A stretch of DNA of 64,000 nucleotides. It comes from Devosia sp. YIM 151766 (GTDB lineage Bacteria; Pseudomonadota; Alphaproteobacteria; Rhizobiales; Devosiaceae). Shown one piece after another: positions 55,650 to 64,000 of this stretch; position 1 is the stretch's first letter, and every line of letters begins with the position of its first letter. Location: NCBI RefSeq assembly GCF_030285925.1, contig NZ_CP127251.1, positions 930,001 through 994,000 on the forward strand. The letters are read 5' to 3'. Below the pieces are notes generated by a model. The model was not told where the DNA came from. It did no database searches and saw only the letters and a program-made list of their open reading frames with translations. The position numbers and the translations under genes are program-made.

Positions 55650-56425
55650 GCGCCGCTCTCCTCGGTCTGGGGGGCGCCGCCGATCCGCGACAGAACCCCG
55701 CCATCGACGCGCACAGTTTCGCCGGTCATGAACGAAGCCTCTTCCGACAGCAGGAACGCGATCACGCTGGCCACTTCTTCGGGGCGGGCGCGGCGGCCGA
55801 GCGGATGCATCTCATCGACCGCGCGATTGAGTGCGGCGGGATTGGGGTCGAGGGCAATGGCATCTCGCAGCATCGGGGTGTCGACCGAGCCCGGCGCCAC
55901 GCCATTGACGCGTACACCATGCCTGGCCTCATCCATGGCCATGCCGTTCACCAGACCCAGCAGGCCGTGCTTGGCGGCGACATAGGCGAGGGCGCCCGGT
56001 TGCGCAGCCATGCCCTGGATCGAAGCCGTCAGAACCAGTGCGCCGCGGCTTTTGCGCAATGCCGGCATCGCAGCCTTGGCCACCAGGAAGGCGCCGGTCA
56101 GGTTGACGTCCAGCACTTCATTCCACAGCGCCAGGCTGGTCTGCACCACATCGCCATACCGCTGGATGCCGGCATTATGGGACACCCCGTCGAGCCCGCC
56201 GAAACGGTCGACCGCCATTGAGACGGCCCTGTCGCAATCTTCCAGGCTGGCAACGGATCCGGCGCTGGCAGCGACATTGTCGCCCAGTTCGCGCGCGGCG
56301 GCCTCAAGCGCATCGGCATTGACGTCCATCAGGACGAGCCGGTGTCCGCGAGCGGCGTGCAGCTCGGCCACGGCGCGACCGATGCCCATTGCTGCGCCGG
56401 TGATCAGAATTGTGCGTGCGGTCAT
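55646..56425 (-). CDS. SDR family oxidoreductase, first gene of ABC operon
   Basis: Protein of 259 residues: TGAAMGIG cofactor motif, NAG in VSHNAGIQRYG, AYVAAK (Tyr-x3-Lys), and a C-terminal EEASFMTGETVRVDGGVLSR. Similar SDRs oxidise sugars or keto-acid intermediates. The start at 56,425 was chosen because it follows a TTGACA-like promoter and operator at 56,456-56,484 at a sensible distance. First gene of the eight-gene minus operon reaching 48,380. Confidence 0.85.
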   Translation of the reverse strand: MTARTILITGAAMGIGRAVAELHAARGHRLVLMDVNADALEAAARELGDNVAASAGSVASLEDCDRAVSMAVDRFGGLDGVSHNAGIQRYGDVVQTSLALWNEVLDVNLTGAFLVAKAAMPALRKSRGALVLTASIQGMAAQPGALAYVAAKHGLLGLVNGMAMDEARHGVRVNGVAPGSVDTPMLRDAIALDPNPAALNRAVDEMHPLGRRARPEEVASVIAFLLSEEASFMTGETVRVDGGVLSRIGGAPQTEESGA

Positions 56426-56510
56426 ATTCAATCTCGAAAACCTCTTGCATGCAGTTTGTAGTTCTACCATACTACCACTGTCAACGCTTAATGAGCGACG
56501 GGAGGCATCA
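56426..56510. promoter_or_regulatory. Divergent promoter region with second operator copy
   Basis: Between the SDR gene (minus) and the lactonase gene (plus). The operator copy is at 56,459-56,477: read on the minus strand it contains TGGTAGTATGGT followed by AC-A, the same as at 43,819-43,837. A minus-strand TTGACA is at 56,484-56,479 with a weak CTACAA at 56,461-56,456 (17-bp spacing), so the operator sits inside the promoter of the ABC operon. Confidence 0.65.
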
Positions 56511-57611
56511 TTGGCGCTTTATGCTGCGGCGGGGAGTCTGACGCGTTCGGCGCCTCAGTTTGCCCAGGCGAATGGGGCAGGGGTGACGCTGTGCCGTTTC
56601 GACGACGAGGCGGGCATATTGACCCCCTGCGCCGCGCCCGTGCGGGTCGAGGATTCGACCTGGCTTGTCGCCGACCCGGCGCGCCGCCAGTTTCATGTGG
56701 TCACCGATTGCGACGATGGCCGGCAGAGCGCGCTGGCCAGCCTGCAATTGGCGCGCGAGACAGAGGCATTGACCTCGCTTGGCAGCGTGCCGGCCGGTGG
56801 TCACGAAGGATGCCACGCAGTGCTGTCGGCAGATGGCGGCGCCGTTTTCGTCGCCAATTATGGCGGGCATCGCGCCGGCGGCATCCAGGCCGGGCTGGCG
56901 ATCGTTCCTGTCGGCTCGGATGGGCCCCGTCCGACCATTGCAACCTTCGAGCACGAAGGGCATGGCCCCAATGCCGCGCGTCAGGAATCGCCGCATGCCC
57001 ATTGTGTCCTGCAATCGCCGGACGGCCGGTTTCTATTCGTCGCCGACCTCGGCATCGATAAGCTGGTTGCATATGAGCTGTCCGGCGGCGCTCTTGCTCC
57101 CCGGCCGCGCCCCGAACTCGATGTGACCTTGCCGCCGGGCCTGGGCCCCCGCCACTTCGTTTTCGCTGCGGATGGCGCTCACCTTTATCTGGTCAGCGAA
57201 CTGACGCCTGCGGTGACGACCCTGTCCTATGAGGCCGCGACCGGGCGGCTGGCGGTCGAGGCCAGCATATCGCTGGTCGCTGTCGAAGGGCAGAATGTGC
57301 AGCCTTCGGGCATCGTTCTGCATCCCGATGGCGTCCACCTGTTCGTCGCCTTGCGCCTGACCGACGAAATCGCGGTATTGGCCATCGACCAGCAGACTTC
57401 TCTTCCGCAGATCGTCGGACGTTATCCCAGCGGCGGCCGGACGCCGCGCGATCTTGCGCTTTCGCCTTCGGGCCGGTTCCTGCTGGTGTCCAACCAGGAT
57501 GCTGACTGCATCACCATCTGGCCCGTTTCGCGGGGAGAGCTGGGCCCAAAGCCCAGTTCCTCGCTTGCCATCGGCACCCCCATGGCGGTGGCCCTAGCCG
57601 AATTCAACTGA
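56511..57611 (+). CDS. Lactonase-family beta-propeller protein
   Basis: Protein of 366 residues, seven-bladed beta-propeller of the 6-phosphogluconolactonase/lactonase family: HEGCHAVLSADGGAVFVANYGG, SPHAHCVLQSPDGRFLFVADLGIDKLV, GLGPRHFVFAADGAHLYLVSEL, QPSGIVLHPDGVHLFVALR and TPRDLALSPSGRFLLVSNQ. It should open a sugar lactone to the free aldonate. The start is TTG at 56,511 with GGGAGG at 56,500-56,505; no in-frame ATG is available. The same open frame continues far upstream over the SDR gene on the other strand, which is a shadow. Confidence 0.83.
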   Translation: MALYAAAGSLTRSAPQFAQANGAGVTLCRFDDEAGILTPCAAPVRVEDSTWLVADPARRQFHVVTDCDDGRQSALASLQLARETEALTSLGSVPAGGHEGCHAVLSADGGAVFVANYGGHRAGGIQAGLAIVPVGSDGPRPTIATFEHEGHGPNAARQESPHAHCVLQSPDGRFLFVADLGIDKLVAYELSGGALAPRPRPELDVTLPPGLGPRHFVFAADGAHLYLVSELTPAVTTLSYEAATGRLAVEASISLVAVEGQNVQPSGIVLHPDGVHLFVALRLTDEIAVLAIDQQTSLPQIVGRYPSGGRTPRDLALSPSGRFLLVSNQDADCITIWPVSRGELGPKPSSSLAIGTPMAVALAEFN

Positions 57612-57654
57612 CCTTCAGCCTGTAACGCGCCGTCTATCCGGCCAAGGATTTGTC

Positions 57655-60318
57655 ATGACTATCAAGGAACTGCTCGTTATCAACCATACCCATACCGATT
57701 TCGGGTATACAGACTACGCGGACACGCTGTTCCGCCATCAGCGCGACATCATCGACGATGCGCTTGACCTGGTGGATCATGAGCAGGGCCGGGACCCCGA
57801 TTCGCAATTCAAGTGGACCTGCGAAGTCAGCGCTATCACCGCCGACTGGTTCCGCCATGCCTCGGACGCCCAGAAGGACCGGTTTCGCGATCTTTATGGC
57901 AAGGGCCTGGTCGGCGTCGGCGCCATGCCTGTCCATTGGACCCCGCTGATCAGCCCGGCCAATGCCATTCGTTCACTCAAGCATTTGCATCTGCTTAAGC
58001 AGGAAGGGGTCGAGGCCAAGATCGCCATGCAGTGCGACGTCAACGGCCTTGGCTGGTTCTGGTCAGATATCCTGCTCGATCTGGGCGTCGAGGGCTTCCT
58101 GCTCGAGCCCAATCCGCACCGCGGGATGCGTTTCAACGACATGATGCGCATTTTCAACTGGAAGACGCCGAGCGGCCGTGAATTGTTCACCGTGCATGGC
58201 TGGCACTACTCGGTCGGCGTCAACACCTTCTTCTTCGGCGACGATGACATGGAGCGCACGCAGAGCACGATCGACCGCGTTCTGGGCGAACTCGACAAGC
58301 GCGGCCAGTATCCTTTCGATAAAGCCATCCTCCCGGTCACCAACCCGGCAGCCCCGGACAATGGTTTCGCCACGCGCGGCATTTCCGATTTCATCGAGCG
58401 CTGGAATGCCGAAGGCCGTACGCCGCGCCTGCGCATGGCGACGGTTGAACAGGCAATGTCGGAAGTTCGCGATAGCGTGGCCAAGAGCGGCGTCACGCTC
58501 GACAGCCATGCCGGCGACTGGTCAGACTTCTGGGTCGATGGGGTCGCTTCCACCGCCTATGAAACCATGCTGGCCCGCTCGGCCGAGCGCCTGCTGCCGG
58601 TCATCGATCTTCTGGCCGGCTTTGCCGAGAAGGGCGACACGACGCTGCTGGACAAGGCGGCCGAAGAAATCCAGTACTATGATGAACACACCTGGGGCGC
58701 CTTCTGCTCGGTGCACCGGCCGGATTCCCCCTTCACCCGCATTCAGTTGAGCTGGAAGACCGCACGCGCCCATAACGGCTTCGCGCTGGCCCAGGAAACG
58801 GTGCGCAAGGAAGCGCAGAAGCGGGTGCGCGAAGTGGTGGATGGCAATGTGGAAGGCGATTTCCGCCTGCGCCGCATCGACCGTCATGGCGACAAGGGGC
58901 CGACCTCGCGTGGCCTGCCCATGCCGGTGTCCGAACAGTCCTATTACGTGATGAATCCGTCCTCGGTGGCGCGATCGGTCTATTGGCCGGTTCTGCACGA
59001 CCATGCCGGCTCCTCGCCGCAGACCATTCTCGACGCCTATGTGTCGGAGAAATATCTCACCGGCATGCAGGTCCGGGACGGCGATCTGCCTTCCGAAACC
59101 CATGTGATCGCCGTCGACCTGCCGCCCTTCGGCGAAGCGGTGGTCAAGCCGGTGCCGGTCCGTCCGGCCGGCGGCATCTCCTCGGGCGCGACCTGGATCG
59201 AGAACGATCGCTACCGGCTCGAAATCGATCCGCGCGATGGCTCGCTCAAATCGCTGTTCGACAAGCAGGCCAGCCGTGAATGCGTCTCGGGCGAATATCC
59301 GCTGGGCCAGGTGCTCTACGAGACCCTGCAAAAGCCGGGCGCGGGCCGTTTCGCCACCTTCGGCGGCGATTACGACTGGAGCCACATGGAAACCGTGGTT
59401 TGGCCGGAAAAGACGGAATTCTCGCGCCGCTCCGCGGACAAGGTCGTGGTTGATGCCGTGCGGCAGAACAGCATGGGCATTGAGATCGGCTTGACGCTCG
59501 CCTGGTCGCATGGCGACACCATGACCGTCACCTATCGCCTGCCGCATCAGGGCCAGGGCATCGAAATGGATACCATGATCCACAAGCTGCCCGTGACCAC
59601 CCCGGAATCGCTATATGTGTGCTTCGGCGCCCCGGGTGGTTCGCCCCAGATCCGGCTCGACGTGGGCGACCGGATCATCGATCCGGCAACCCAGCAGGTG
59701 CCGCTGTCCTGCGAAGCCTGGATCGGCATTCAGGGCTTTGCCGCATTGGGCACCGATGCCGGGGCGCTGGTCGTGGCATCGCCCGACGCGCCATTGGTGC
59801 AGCCCTTTGGCATCCAGACGGAAAATGCCGGCTCCGGCCGCAAGGGCAATGATCCGAGCCTGGCGTTCTGGGTGTTGAACAATCACTGGGACACCAACTT
59901 CGCCCTGACCCAGAGCGGCGGCATCCCCGCCCGGTTCCGGCTGCTGCCGCAAGCGACGCTCGATATCAAGGAGGCCCGCAGCTTTGCCGAAACCACCGGC
60001 ACCGCGCCGGTGATCGTCCGTGCCTATAATTCGCAGACACGCGAGGCGGCGCCGCTGCTGCGCGTGGACGGCAATGACGAGGTAATTACCCGGATCCGCA
60101 AGGCCTGGGACGGGGATGGCATCGTGGTGACCCTGGTCAACCAGAGTGACCGGTCGACGGATTTGGCGCTGGAACTGCCCGGGCATGACTTTGCCCAGGT
60201 GCAACTGGTCGATCCCATGGAGCAGGTCGTGTCCGATCAGGACCTCAAGCGTGAGGGCAGTGCCGTGCGTCTCACAATGGCCGCGGGCGGCACCACCTAT
60301 CTGCGCTTCGCGCGCTGA
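57655..60318 (+). CDS. GH38-like glycosidase A (DUF5054-type), 887 aa
   Basis: Large protein without a signal peptide. The N-terminal domain has INHTHTDFGYTDY (His13 and Asp15 equivalent to the zinc-binding HxD of GH38 alpha-mannosidases), MQCDVNGLGWFW (Asp128 at the nucleophile position), and YDEHTWGAF (His345, probable last zinc ligand). A middle and a long C-terminal beta-sandwich domain follow, with the GH38-type NNHWDTNF motif near residue 743. I would place it near the DUF5054/GH38 group rather than classical alpha-mannosidase. It should cleave a glycoside in the cytoplasm. A close paralogue follows. Confidence 0.8.
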   Translation: MTIKELLVINHTHTDFGYTDYADTLFRHQRDIIDDALDLVDHEQGRDPDSQFKWTCEVSAITADWFRHASDAQKDRFRDLYGKGLVGVGAMPVHWTPLISPANAIRSLKHLHLLKQEGVEAKIAMQCDVNGLGWFWSDILLDLGVEGFLLEPNPHRGMRFNDMMRIFNWKTPSGRELFTVHGWHYSVGVNTFFFGDDDMERTQSTIDRVLGELDKRGQYPFDKAILPVTNPAAPDNGFATRGISDFIERWNAEGRTPRLRMATVEQAMSEVRDSVAKSGVTLDSHAGDWSDFWVDGVASTAYETMLARSAERLLPVIDLLAGFAEKGDTTLLDKAAEEIQYYDEHTWGAFCSVHRPDSPFTRIQLSWKTARAHNGFALAQETVRKEAQKRVREVVDGNVEGDFRLRRIDRHGDKGPTSRGLPMPVSEQSYYVMNPSSVARSVYWPVLHDHAGSSPQTILDAYVSEKYLTGMQVRDGDLPSETHVIAVDLPPFGEAVVKPVPVRPAGGISSGATWIENDRYRLEIDPRDGSLKSLFDKQASRECVSGEYPLGQVLYETLQKPGAGRFATFGGDYDWSHMETVVWPEKTEFSRRSADKVVVDAVRQNSMGIEIGLTLAWSHGDTMTVTYRLPHQGQGIEMDTMIHKLPVTTPESLYVCFGAPGGSPQIRLDVGDRIIDPATQQVPLSCEAWIGIQGFAALGTDAGALVVASPDAPLVQPFGIQTENAGSGRKGNDPSLAFWVLNNHWDTNFALTQSGGIPARFRLLPQATLDIKEARSFAETTGTAPVIVRAYNSQTREAAPLLRVDGNDEVITRIRKAWDGDGIVVTLVNQSDRSTDLALELPGHDFAQVQLVDPMEQVVSDQDLKREGSAVRLTMAAGGTTYLRFAR

Positions 60319-60325
60319 TCGCGAC

Positions 60326-60349
60326 GGCTGGCGCCCACGGGTGCCAGCC
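60326..60349 (+). other. Hairpin between the two GH38-like genes
   Basis: GGCTGGC and GCCAGCC arms (60,326-60,332 and 60,343-60,349) enclose a short GC-rich loop in the 57-bp gap. No T run follows. It may tune the relative levels of the two paralogue mRNAs. Confidence 0.35.
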
Positions 60350-60375
60350 ATTCTATCCGAAAAGTGAGAGCCAGC

Positions 60376-63003
60376 ATGACCATTCGTGAAATCCGACTCG
60401 TCAGTCATACCCATACCGATTTCGGATTTACCGACTACCCGGATACCGTTTTCCGGCACCACAACCGGATCATCGACCGGGCGATCGAGGTTTGCGAAGC
60501 CGAGGCTGGCCGCGATGATGCCGCCCAATTCCGCTGGACCAGCGAAGTTGCGGCCATCACCGAAAACTGGCTGCGCACGGCCAGCAGCCGCCAGATCGAC
60601 CGCTTCCTGGCCCTGCACCAGCAGGGCAAGATGGGCGTTGGCGGTATGCTGGTGCATTGGACGCCCCTGGTCAGCCCGGCCAATGCGGCTCGATCCATGC
60701 GCGCCATCGATCGCTTGCGGCGCGAATATGGCCTGACCGTGGACGTGGCCTGGCAGTGCGACGTCAACGGGCTGGGCTGGCATTGGGTGGACCTGCTGCT
60801 CGACATGGGCATGAAGGGCATGGTGCTGGCGCCCAATCCGCATCGCGGCATGCCATTCGAGACCCAGCAGCGCATGTTCAACTGGCAGGCGCCCTCCGGC
60901 CGGACACTCCCGGCGCTGCATGGCTGGCACTATTCGGTCGGCGCCTGGGGATTTTTCCTCGGCGATGACGACATGAACAAGACCCAGGCCGCCATCGACC
61001 GCATGCTGGCCAATCTCAAGGCCCGAGGCGGATATGAACACGAGACCATCCTGTGTCAGGTGACCAATCCCGCGGCTATCGACAATGGCTTTCCCACCAA
61101 TATTTCGGCCTTTGTCGAGCGCTGGAACGCCGAAGGGCGCCAGCCCTTCCTGCGCCTGTCGACGCTCGACCAGGCCTTTGACGGCCTGCTGGCCGATCCG
61201 ACCATGGAACGGGCCCCCACCTGGACCGGCGACTGGACCGATTACTGGGCCGACGGCGTCGGCTCCACCGCGTTCGAAACCGCATTGGCGCGGGAAACCG
61301 AACGGCATCTGCCGGCCCTCGACCTCATCGCGGCCTTGCGTGAAAAGGGCGAACACAGCCTTCTCGACAAGGCGATGACCGCCCTGCAATTCTACGACGA
61401 GCACACCTGGGGCGCGTTCTGCTCGGTGATCGTGCCCGATTCCCCCTTCAGCCGCTCGCATTTGAGCTGGAAGACCGGCAGAGCCTTCGAAAGCTTTGCG
61501 CTGACGCAGGAAGTGCTGGCCGATGAAGCCCGCGATCTGGCCCGCGAGCGGACCGGCGTGGCGGTGGAAAACGACATTCCCATCCGTCGCGGAACGACCG
61601 GAAAGATGCCGGTCGAGGAGCAGTCCTATTGGGTGCTGAACCCCACGTCCAAACCCATGCGCCTGCGCTGGCCGGTCACTTGGGATTATGGCGGGGCGGC
61701 GCCCCAAACCATCCTTCACGCCTATCTGAGCGATGAATATCATCAGGACATGAAGGTGGATCAATCCGGCTTTGCCAGTTCGGAAACCCATCTGCTGAGC
61801 GCCGATCTGCCACCCTTTGGCGAGGCGATCATCAAGCCGACCGCCGCAAGCCCGCAGGGCGCAGGCGGAGCGGGCTGGATCGAAACGGCCCAGACCCGGC
61901 TCGAGATCGATCCCCGCGATGGCAGCATTGCCAGGCTGGTCCGGCGCAGCGATGGCCGTGACTGGCTCGCCGGCTCGGAAGGGCTGGGACGGCTGGTCTA
62001 CGAGGATCTGGTTGACCCTTCGCGTGGCCGGGCCAGCATTTTCGGCGAGACCGGGGAATGGCAATATGACTGGTCACGTCTCGAAACCATCGCCTGGCCC
62101 GACACGGCGCCGAAATTCAATCGCCGCACCGCGCCGGACGTGGTCGTCGGGCAGGGACGGCAGACCATGTTCGGACCCGAGATCGATGTCGATCTCGCCT
62201 GGCCGCATGGTGACAAGGCACGGATCACCTACCGGCTTGCCCCGGATACCGATCGTGTCGACATGCGCGTCAGCGTCGACAAGATTGCCGTCGTCGATCC
62301 CGAATCCATGCATCTGCTGTTCCACGTTCCGGGGACCGATCCGCAATTCGAGGTGGATGTGGGCGATCAGGCCATCGCCGTCGACAGCGAACAGATTCCC
62401 GAATCGAGCCGCGCCTGGGTGACGTTGCAGAAATACGCGGCGGTCGCGACGAAGCAATCGGCGCTGGTCGTGGCATCGCCCGACGTGCCCTTGGTGCAGC
62501 CTGGCGGCATCCACACCGATCGGGCGACCCGGCCCGATCTGTCGCAGCCGGCCCTCGCTTTCTGGCTTTTCAACAATCATTGGGACGTCAATTTCGCTGC
62601 CGCCCAGACTGCCCAGAAGCTCACTTTCCGCTTCGCGCTGCAATTGAGCGACCGGCACGACCCGGCCGCCGCCCGTCTGCTCGCCGAACAGGCCAGCATG
62701 CGGCCGATCATCGTGCGGGCCTACGATGCCGCACCCAGGGCCGCCACGCCCCTGCTGACCCTCAGCGATCCGGCCCTCGACATGCGCATTCAGCCTTCCG
62801 ATAAGCCGGGAAGGTTCATGATCACACTGATCAACCCAGAGGACCGCGAAATAATGACGACATTGTCAATCGCCGGAAAAACCATCAAGTCGCTGCAACG
62901 CGTCAATCCGGTCGGATTGCCGATGGGCGATGATATCGGCGATGGCGCCTCGCTGAGCTTGCAACCGCGATCGACGAAGAGGCTGACCGTCCTGCTCGAT
63001 TGA
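60376..63003 (+). CDS. GH38-like glycosidase B (DUF5054-type), 875 aa
   Basis: Tandem paralogue of the preceding protein, sharing domain order and catalytic-site motifs: SHTHTDFGFTDY, WQCDVNGLGWHW, ALHGWHYSVG, DDDMNKTQ, FYDEHTWGAFCSV and LFNNHWDVNF. It diverges in many places (for example MGVGGMLVHWTPLVS against VGVGAMPVHWTPLIS; APNPHRGMPF against EPNPHRGMRF), so the copies are not recent and may differ in substrate preference. No signal peptide. Start ATG at 60,376 by match to paralogue A; the frame extends four codons further. Confidence 0.8.
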   Translation: MTIREIRLVSHTHTDFGFTDYPDTVFRHHNRIIDRAIEVCEAEAGRDDAAQFRWTSEVAAITENWLRTASSRQIDRFLALHQQGKMGVGGMLVHWTPLVSPANAARSMRAIDRLRREYGLTVDVAWQCDVNGLGWHWVDLLLDMGMKGMVLAPNPHRGMPFETQQRMFNWQAPSGRTLPALHGWHYSVGAWGFFLGDDDMNKTQAAIDRMLANLKARGGYEHETILCQVTNPAAIDNGFPTNISAFVERWNAEGRQPFLRLSTLDQAFDGLLADPTMERAPTWTGDWTDYWADGVGSTAFETALARETERHLPALDLIAALREKGEHSLLDKAMTALQFYDEHTWGAFCSVIVPDSPFSRSHLSWKTGRAFESFALTQEVLADEARDLARERTGVAVENDIPIRRGTTGKMPVEEQSYWVLNPTSKPMRLRWPVTWDYGGAAPQTILHAYLSDEYHQDMKVDQSGFASSETHLLSADLPPFGEAIIKPTAASPQGAGGAGWIETAQTRLEIDPRDGSIARLVRRSDGRDWLAGSEGLGRLVYEDLVDPSRGRASIFGETGEWQYDWSRLETIAWPDTAPKFNRRTAPDVVVGQGRQTMFGPEIDVDLAWPHGDKARITYRLAPDTDRVDMRVSVDKIAVVDPESMHLLFHVPGTDPQFEVDVGDQAIAVDSEQIPESSRAWVTLQKYAAVATKQSALVVASPDVPLVQPGGIHTDRATRPDLSQPALAFWLFNNHWDVNFAAAQTAQKLTFRFALQLSDRHDPAAARLLAEQASMRPIIVRAYDAAPRAATPLLTLSDPALDMRIQPSDKPGRFMITLINPEDREIMTTLSIAGKTIKSLQRVNPVGLPMGDDIGDGASLSLQPRSTKRLTVLLD

Positions 63004-63052
63004 TCCTCGCGCTGGTGTCGGCGGATCGAGGAACGGGCCGAAATTAAGGAGA

Positions 63053-63074
63053 CGGCCCGGTGTCATCCGGGCCG
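63053..63074. terminator. Hairpin between convergent GH38-like B and Gfo/Idh genes
   Basis: Perfect 8-bp stem CGGCCCGG/CCGGGCCG with loop TGTCAT in the 79-bp convergent gap. Neither strand has a strong T run, so it is at best a weak bidirectional terminator. Confidence 0.45.
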
Positions 63075-63082
63075 AACCCAGT

Positions 63083-64000
63083 CTAGAGTCGGACGACTTC
63101 GCCGGTATGGATCGACTCGTCGGCGGCCAGCACGATGCGAAGGCTGTTGACCCCGTCATTCATATGCGCGGTAAGATCGAGATCTTCCTTGATGGCCTTC
63201 AGCAGATAACGCTGCTCACGCTCACAGAGGTCGTCGTGATCCGGCTCGTCGGTCATGTCGATGCGCTCGTCAGGGCGCGACATGTCGGCGTAATGGCGTA
63301 GGATCTGGTTGGTCTTGGTATGAGCGTTGATGTCGTCCGACTTCACGCCAGACGCGTTTTCCGCCATGACTATGGAAACCGAACCCTTGGGGCCGAAAAC
63401 GTCCTTCACGAAGAAGGCAGTTTCGCTGACCATCGGGCCCCAGCCGGCTTCATACCAGCCGACCGAGCCGTCATCGAATTGCACCTGCAGCATGCCATAG
63501 TTCTGCTTGGCGACTTCATCGGTGAGCCTGGCGCCGATCGCGTGCACCTTGACGGGCTTGGCGTCGGTCATCTGACACATGACGTCGACATAGTGCACGC
63601 CGCAATCGACGATGGGCGGGAAGCTGTCCATCAGGCGCTTGTGCCAGGACCAGGTTTCCCCGTTCGATTGCTGGTTGAGGTTCATGCGGAAGACCAGAGG
63701 CGTCCCGAGCTCGCGGGCGATTTCGATGAACTTGGTCCAGCTCGGGTGTTGGCGAAGGATATAGCCGATGACGAGTTTCTTGCCGGTGCGCTTGGCGGTT
63801 TCGACCACCCGCTCGGCGTCTTCCGTCGTCAGGGCCATCGGCTTTTCGACAAAGACATGGGCGCCAGCTTCCATGGCCTTGATGGCATAGGGCGCATGAG
63901 TGTCGGGGAGGGTGTTGATGGAAACGACGTCGGGCTTGAGTTCTGCCAAAGCCGTCTCGAAGTCGTTGTAGCGCGCCGCACCCGTCAGCGCCTCCGGCAA
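63083..64000 (-). CDS. Gfo/Idh/MocA family oxidoreductase (partial)
   Basis: The N-terminus lies beyond position 64,000. The visible 305 residues include SINTLPDTHAPYAIKAMEAG, the EKPMA substrate/cofactor motif, and the C-terminal beta-sheet domain (CGVHYVDVMCQMTDAKPVKVHA with a conserved His). About 60 residues carrying the GxGxxG Rossmann motif are expected to the right. These enzymes oxidise or reduce sugars and inositols with NAD(P). Converges with GH38-like B and belongs to the catabolic locus. Confidence 0.85.
   Translation of the reverse strand: MPEALTGAARYNDFETALAELKPDVVSINTLPDTHAPYAIKAMEAGAHVFVEKPMALTTEDAERVVETAKRTGKKLVIGYILRQHPSWTKFIEIARELGTPLVFRMNLNQQSNGETWSWHKRLMDSFPPIVDCGVHYVDVMCQMTDAKPVKVHAIGARLTDEVAKQNYGMLQVQFDDGSVGWYEAGWGPMVSETAFFVKDVFGPKGSVSIVMAENASGVKSDDINAHTKTNQILRHYADMSRPDERIDMTDEPDHDDLCEREQRYLLKAIKEDLDLTAHMNDGVNSLRIVLAADESIHTGEVVRL

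Noticed and set aside
59611..62064. An 817-codon minus-strand open frame across both GH38-like genes
   Set aside because: Its length reflects the GC-rich third codon positions of two homologous plus-strand genes; composition is unlike any protein family, and the sense-strand proteins have clear catalytic motifs.

Overview
The window is high-GC DNA from a single bacterial chromosome. Gene content and order (der, purF, cvpA, radA, alr, dnaB, rplI-rpsR-rpsF, fabD-fabG-acpP-fabF-mltG-yicC-gmk, rsmA-pdxA-surA-lptG-lptF) point to an alphaproteobacterium of the Hyphomicrobiales. A Devosia-like organism is my best guess, but that is recognition from memory, not a search. I saw no transposase, phage gene, tRNA, rRNA or CRISPR array.

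Positions 1-28,000 are mostly housekeeping. They hold a YfgM-like TPR protein and Der; a CNNM/CorC membrane protein; a minus-strand block purF-SDR-GNAT with CvpA and RadA; alr-dnaB; the rpsF-rpsR-rplI operon; the divergent fatty-acid block fabD-fabG-acpP-fabF followed by mltG-yicC-gmk; and the converging envelope/cofactor operon lptF-lptG-surA-pdxA-rsmA. The usual lptD gene is missing between lptG and surA. HolC and a DUF4344 metallopeptidase close this part. Positions 28,000-43,500 are mixed: an ABC-F ATPase, ndk, a DEAD-box helicase, three MFS transporters (one divergent from a MarR regulator across a palindrome), an orphan molybdopterin oxidoreductase, a TauE-type permease, a glyoxalase-related protein and a doubled DUF1428 protein. 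Intergenic gaps carry at least four families of short palindromic repeats.

Positions 43,800-64,000 form one large carbohydrate-catabolism locus of 17 genes. A plus-strand operon (43,851-48,379) encodes an FCD/GntR regulator, a UxuA-type mannonate dehydratase, a YihS-like AGE isomerase, an SDR and an RraA-family protein. A minus-strand operon (56,425 to 48,380) encodes an SDR, a GlucD-like enolase-superfamily dehydratase, a complete CUT1 ABC importer, a second FCD/GntR regulator and an aldose mutarotase. A divergent plus-strand set (56,511-63,003) encodes a beta-propeller lactonase and two tandem cytoplasmic GH38-like glycosidase paralogues of about 880 residues. A Gfo/Idh/MocA dehydrogenase enters from the right edge.

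The simplest reading is that a glycoside is imported by the ABC system and cleaved in the cytoplasm by the GH38-like pair. The freed sugar is then isomerised, or oxidised to a lactone, opened to an aldonate and dehydrated to a 2-keto-3-deoxy acid. Mannose from an alpha-mannoside would fit both UxuA and the YihS-like isomerase, but the true substrate is unknown. A 19-bp operator-like sequence occurs both in front of the first GntR gene and in the divergent promoter region at 56,459-56,477, suggesting that one regulator controls both arms.
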